Shown here in pieces: positions 38,717-40,095 of a DNA stretch of 40,095 nt (the stretch's first letter is position 1; the number at the start of each line of letters is the position of its first letter). This stretch comes from JANQKX01 sp039028695. GTDB taxonomy: Bacteria > Pseudomonadota > Alphaproteobacteria > Kiloniellales > Kiloniellaceae. Under the pieces are notes generated by a model. The model was not told the origin of the DNA. It saw only the letters and a list, made by a program, of their open reading frames with translations, and did not search any database. The position numbers were made by a program, and so were the translations under genes. The DNA is taken from positions 1-40,095 of the forward strand of contig JBCCHN010000039.1 of NCBI GenBank assembly GCA_039028695.1. Direction: 5' to 3'.

Positions 38717-40095
38717 ATGGACAATCCGCCTCGGTCATTCACAAGTAGATTGGCATTAGAGCCAGATCCGTTATTCTGGTCTGACGAAGCTGGGTTACAA
38801 TATAGCTTTCCTGTTCCTCTCCAAAAGGAGGCGAAAATTCCCCTATCCGGGCCACCGCTAGCGCGACCGTTCGATACATCGCAGCTTTTGACCAAGGGTC
38901 TAAACGCTAAGCCGAACGAGCCGGCGCTCGTCTCCAAACGTGCGCAATGGAGTTGGCGGGAACTGGAGGGGGTGTCATCGCGCTTAGCAGCTGGCCTATT
39001 GGGATTGGGACTTACAGCGGGCGACCGGGTGGCTTGCCTGATGCCCAACCGCTGCGAAGTGATCCTTTTCTACATTGCTTGCATGAAGGCCGGACTTGTT
39101 GCCGTCCCCCTGAACTATCGCTACAAGGCGCCTGAGATCGATCATGCACTGACGGTGAGCAATGCTGCGGTCCTTTTGGCTCATGACGAACGGGCAGAGG
39201 ACATCGCCGCCAGCCAGTGTGCGAAAAGTCTGCGGTTTGGCGTGATCAGCTACAACGATGATGGCGGTAGCGTCAGCCCGACTTTTGCGGAACTGGCTGA
39301 AGGTTCTTCTTGCTGCCATCTCGCGGCGCCCGCACCCGAGGCGCCAGCCATCATTTTCTTCACGTCCGGCAGCACGGGTCGGCCCAAAGGTGTTACCCAC
39401 AGCTTCGAGACTCTCGGCTGGGTGATTGCCAATATGGAAGGGGGCTATGACATCCGCCCAGACGACGTTTGGCTTCCCGGTTCCTCTATGGCCCATATGG
39501 GCGGGCATATTTTCTCCCTGGCCCCTCTGGCAATGGGCGCGCGTGTTGTTGTTCCGTTGGTCTACGATGCACAAGAGCTTTTGTGGCTTTTTCGGGACCA
39601 GCGGCCAACCTCGATGTGGATCTTACCATCGAACCTGTTTTCGTTGGTTCGGGATCATGGGGCCACCCACGACGATTTTGCATCTTTGAAGTATTGCTTC
39701 TCCGGCGGTGACAAGGTGCCCCGCAAACTCGAGGTGGAATTCGAAGAATTGGTCGGTCGCCCAATTACCGAGATCTACGGCATGACCGAGATCGGCGACG
39801 TGAGCGTGAACCTACCGAACGGCGATTTCAAGCTGGGCTCGGTGGGCAGGATCACGCCCGGTTTTGAAATTTCCATCTGCAGCGAAGACCGCAATGAATT
39901 GCCCATCGGTGCTCAAGGGCGATTGTGGGTGCGTTTTGCCGGCACAACACCTGGCTACTGGGAAAATCCCGACGCCACGGCTCAGGTCCTGGTCGATGGC
40001 TGGTTCGATACCGGAGACATCATGTCCATCGATCAAAGTGGCTTTTTGTGGTTCCACGGTAGAGGAAAACAGATCATCGTGCACGACGGCTCGAA
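38717..40095 (+). CDS. AMP-forming acyl-CoA synthetase/ligase, 3' end outside the window
   Basis: An open frame of 459 codons from ATG 38717 runs off the right end. It carries ANL-superfamily motifs in order: A3 phosphate loop FFTSGSTGRPKGV (about 215-227), A5 YGMTE (about 354-358), A7 GWFDTGD (about 428-434) and the hinge start HGRGKQIIVHDGS. The usual C-terminal lid with the catalytic Lys lies outside. It activates a carboxylate as acyl-AMP and then a thioester. MEGGYDIRPDDVWLPGSSMA, the substrate-facing region, does not reveal the acid. A modest AGGTG ribosome site precedes the ATG. The gene starts a new unit after the flotillin terminator; whether it belongs with the catabolic genes cannot be told. 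Confidence 0.92.
   Translation, partial: MDNPPRSFTSRLALEPDPLFWSDEAGLQYSFPVPLQKEAKIPLSGPPLARPFDTSQLLTKGLNAKPNEPALVSKRAQWSWRELEGVSSRLAAGLLGLGLTAGDRVACLMPNRCEVILFYIACMKAGLVAVPLNYRYKAPEIDHALTVSNAAVLLAHDERAEDIAASQCAKSLRFGVISYNDDGGSVSPTFAELAEGSSCCHLAAPAPEAPAIIFFTSGSTGRPKGVTHSFETLGWVIANMEGGYDIRPDDVWLPGSSMAHMGGHIFSLAPLAMGARVVVPLVYDAQELLWLFRDQRPTSMWILPSNLFSLVRDHGATHDDFASLKYCFSGGDKVPRKLEVEFEELVGRPITEIYGMTEIGDVSVNLPNGDFKLGSVGRITPGFEISICSEDRNELPIGAQGRLWVRFAGTTPGYWENPDATAQVLVDGWFDTGDIMSIDQSGFLWFHGRGKQIIVHDGS

Overview
The window reads as chromosomal DNA of a GC-rich proteobacterium, most likely an aquatic or marine alphaproteobacterium of Rhodospirillales type. This is inferred from codon use, the BCCT, tripartite tricarboxylate (TTT) and phosphonate transporters, and the scavenging character of the genes. 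There is no rRNA, complete tRNA, CRISPR array, phage or insertion sequence. Two genes run off the ends: an unidentified conserved protein at the left and an AMP-forming acyl-CoA synthetase at the right.

Layout. 1-4.5 kb: partial gene, a two-gene unit of a periplasmic binding protein and a BCCT carrier, and a WYL-type regulator with a palindrome in front of it. 4.5-6.3 kb: a decayed TetR-family gene and a Crp/Fnr regulator. 6.3-14.5 kb: a minus-strand unit (class III ring-cleavage dioxygenase, TctB, TctA) diverges from a plus-strand unit (cytochrome P450, glutamine-synthetase-like ligase, aldehyde dehydrogenase, nitrilase-type amidohydrolase). 14.5-18 kb: single housekeeping-type genes (SYLF protein, RidA-like, NTF2-like, phospholipase D lipoprotein). 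18-23.8 kb: an alcohol dehydrogenase and phosphonate ABC transporter operon with a divergent LysR regulator. 23.8-27.2 kb: GFA-family protein, DEAD-box helicase, DUF1289 protein, EamA protein. 27.2-34.2 kb: acetoacetate-decarboxylase-family protein, FAH-family hydrolase, AraC regulator, universal stress protein, a phosphonate-monoester-hydrolase/sulfatase-like enzyme and a TctC binding protein. 34.2-38.5 kb: a membrane-stress operon (ribbon-helix-helix-like protein, PspA, NfeD/YqiJ-like protein, flotillin) ending in a strong terminator.

The most interesting point is that the catabolic genes at 8-14 kb and 27-34 kb look like parts of one system. A 17-nt element, TGTCCGCTTTTGYTAAG, occurs three times, always on the plus strand, upstream of the P450 operon, the FAH gene and the stress protein/hydrolase/TctC operon. 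Each copy has a -10-like hexamer 19-20 nt after it. The AraC regulator lying between two of the copies is the obvious candidate activator. The gene set resembles a dispersed homoprotocatechuate-type meta-cleavage route (HpaD-, HpaE- and HpaG-like enzymes) joined to a P450, a gamma-glutamyl-amine-type ligase, an amidohydrolase and a TTT transporter whose subunits are split between the two loci. The substrate cannot be read from the sequence; an aromatic amine or an esterified or sulfated aromatic is a guess. A second notable point is the promoter of the PspA/flotillin operon. It carries two perfect palindromes with centres 10 bp apart and lies downstream of a 16-nt near-perfect complement of the 16S rRNA 3' end.
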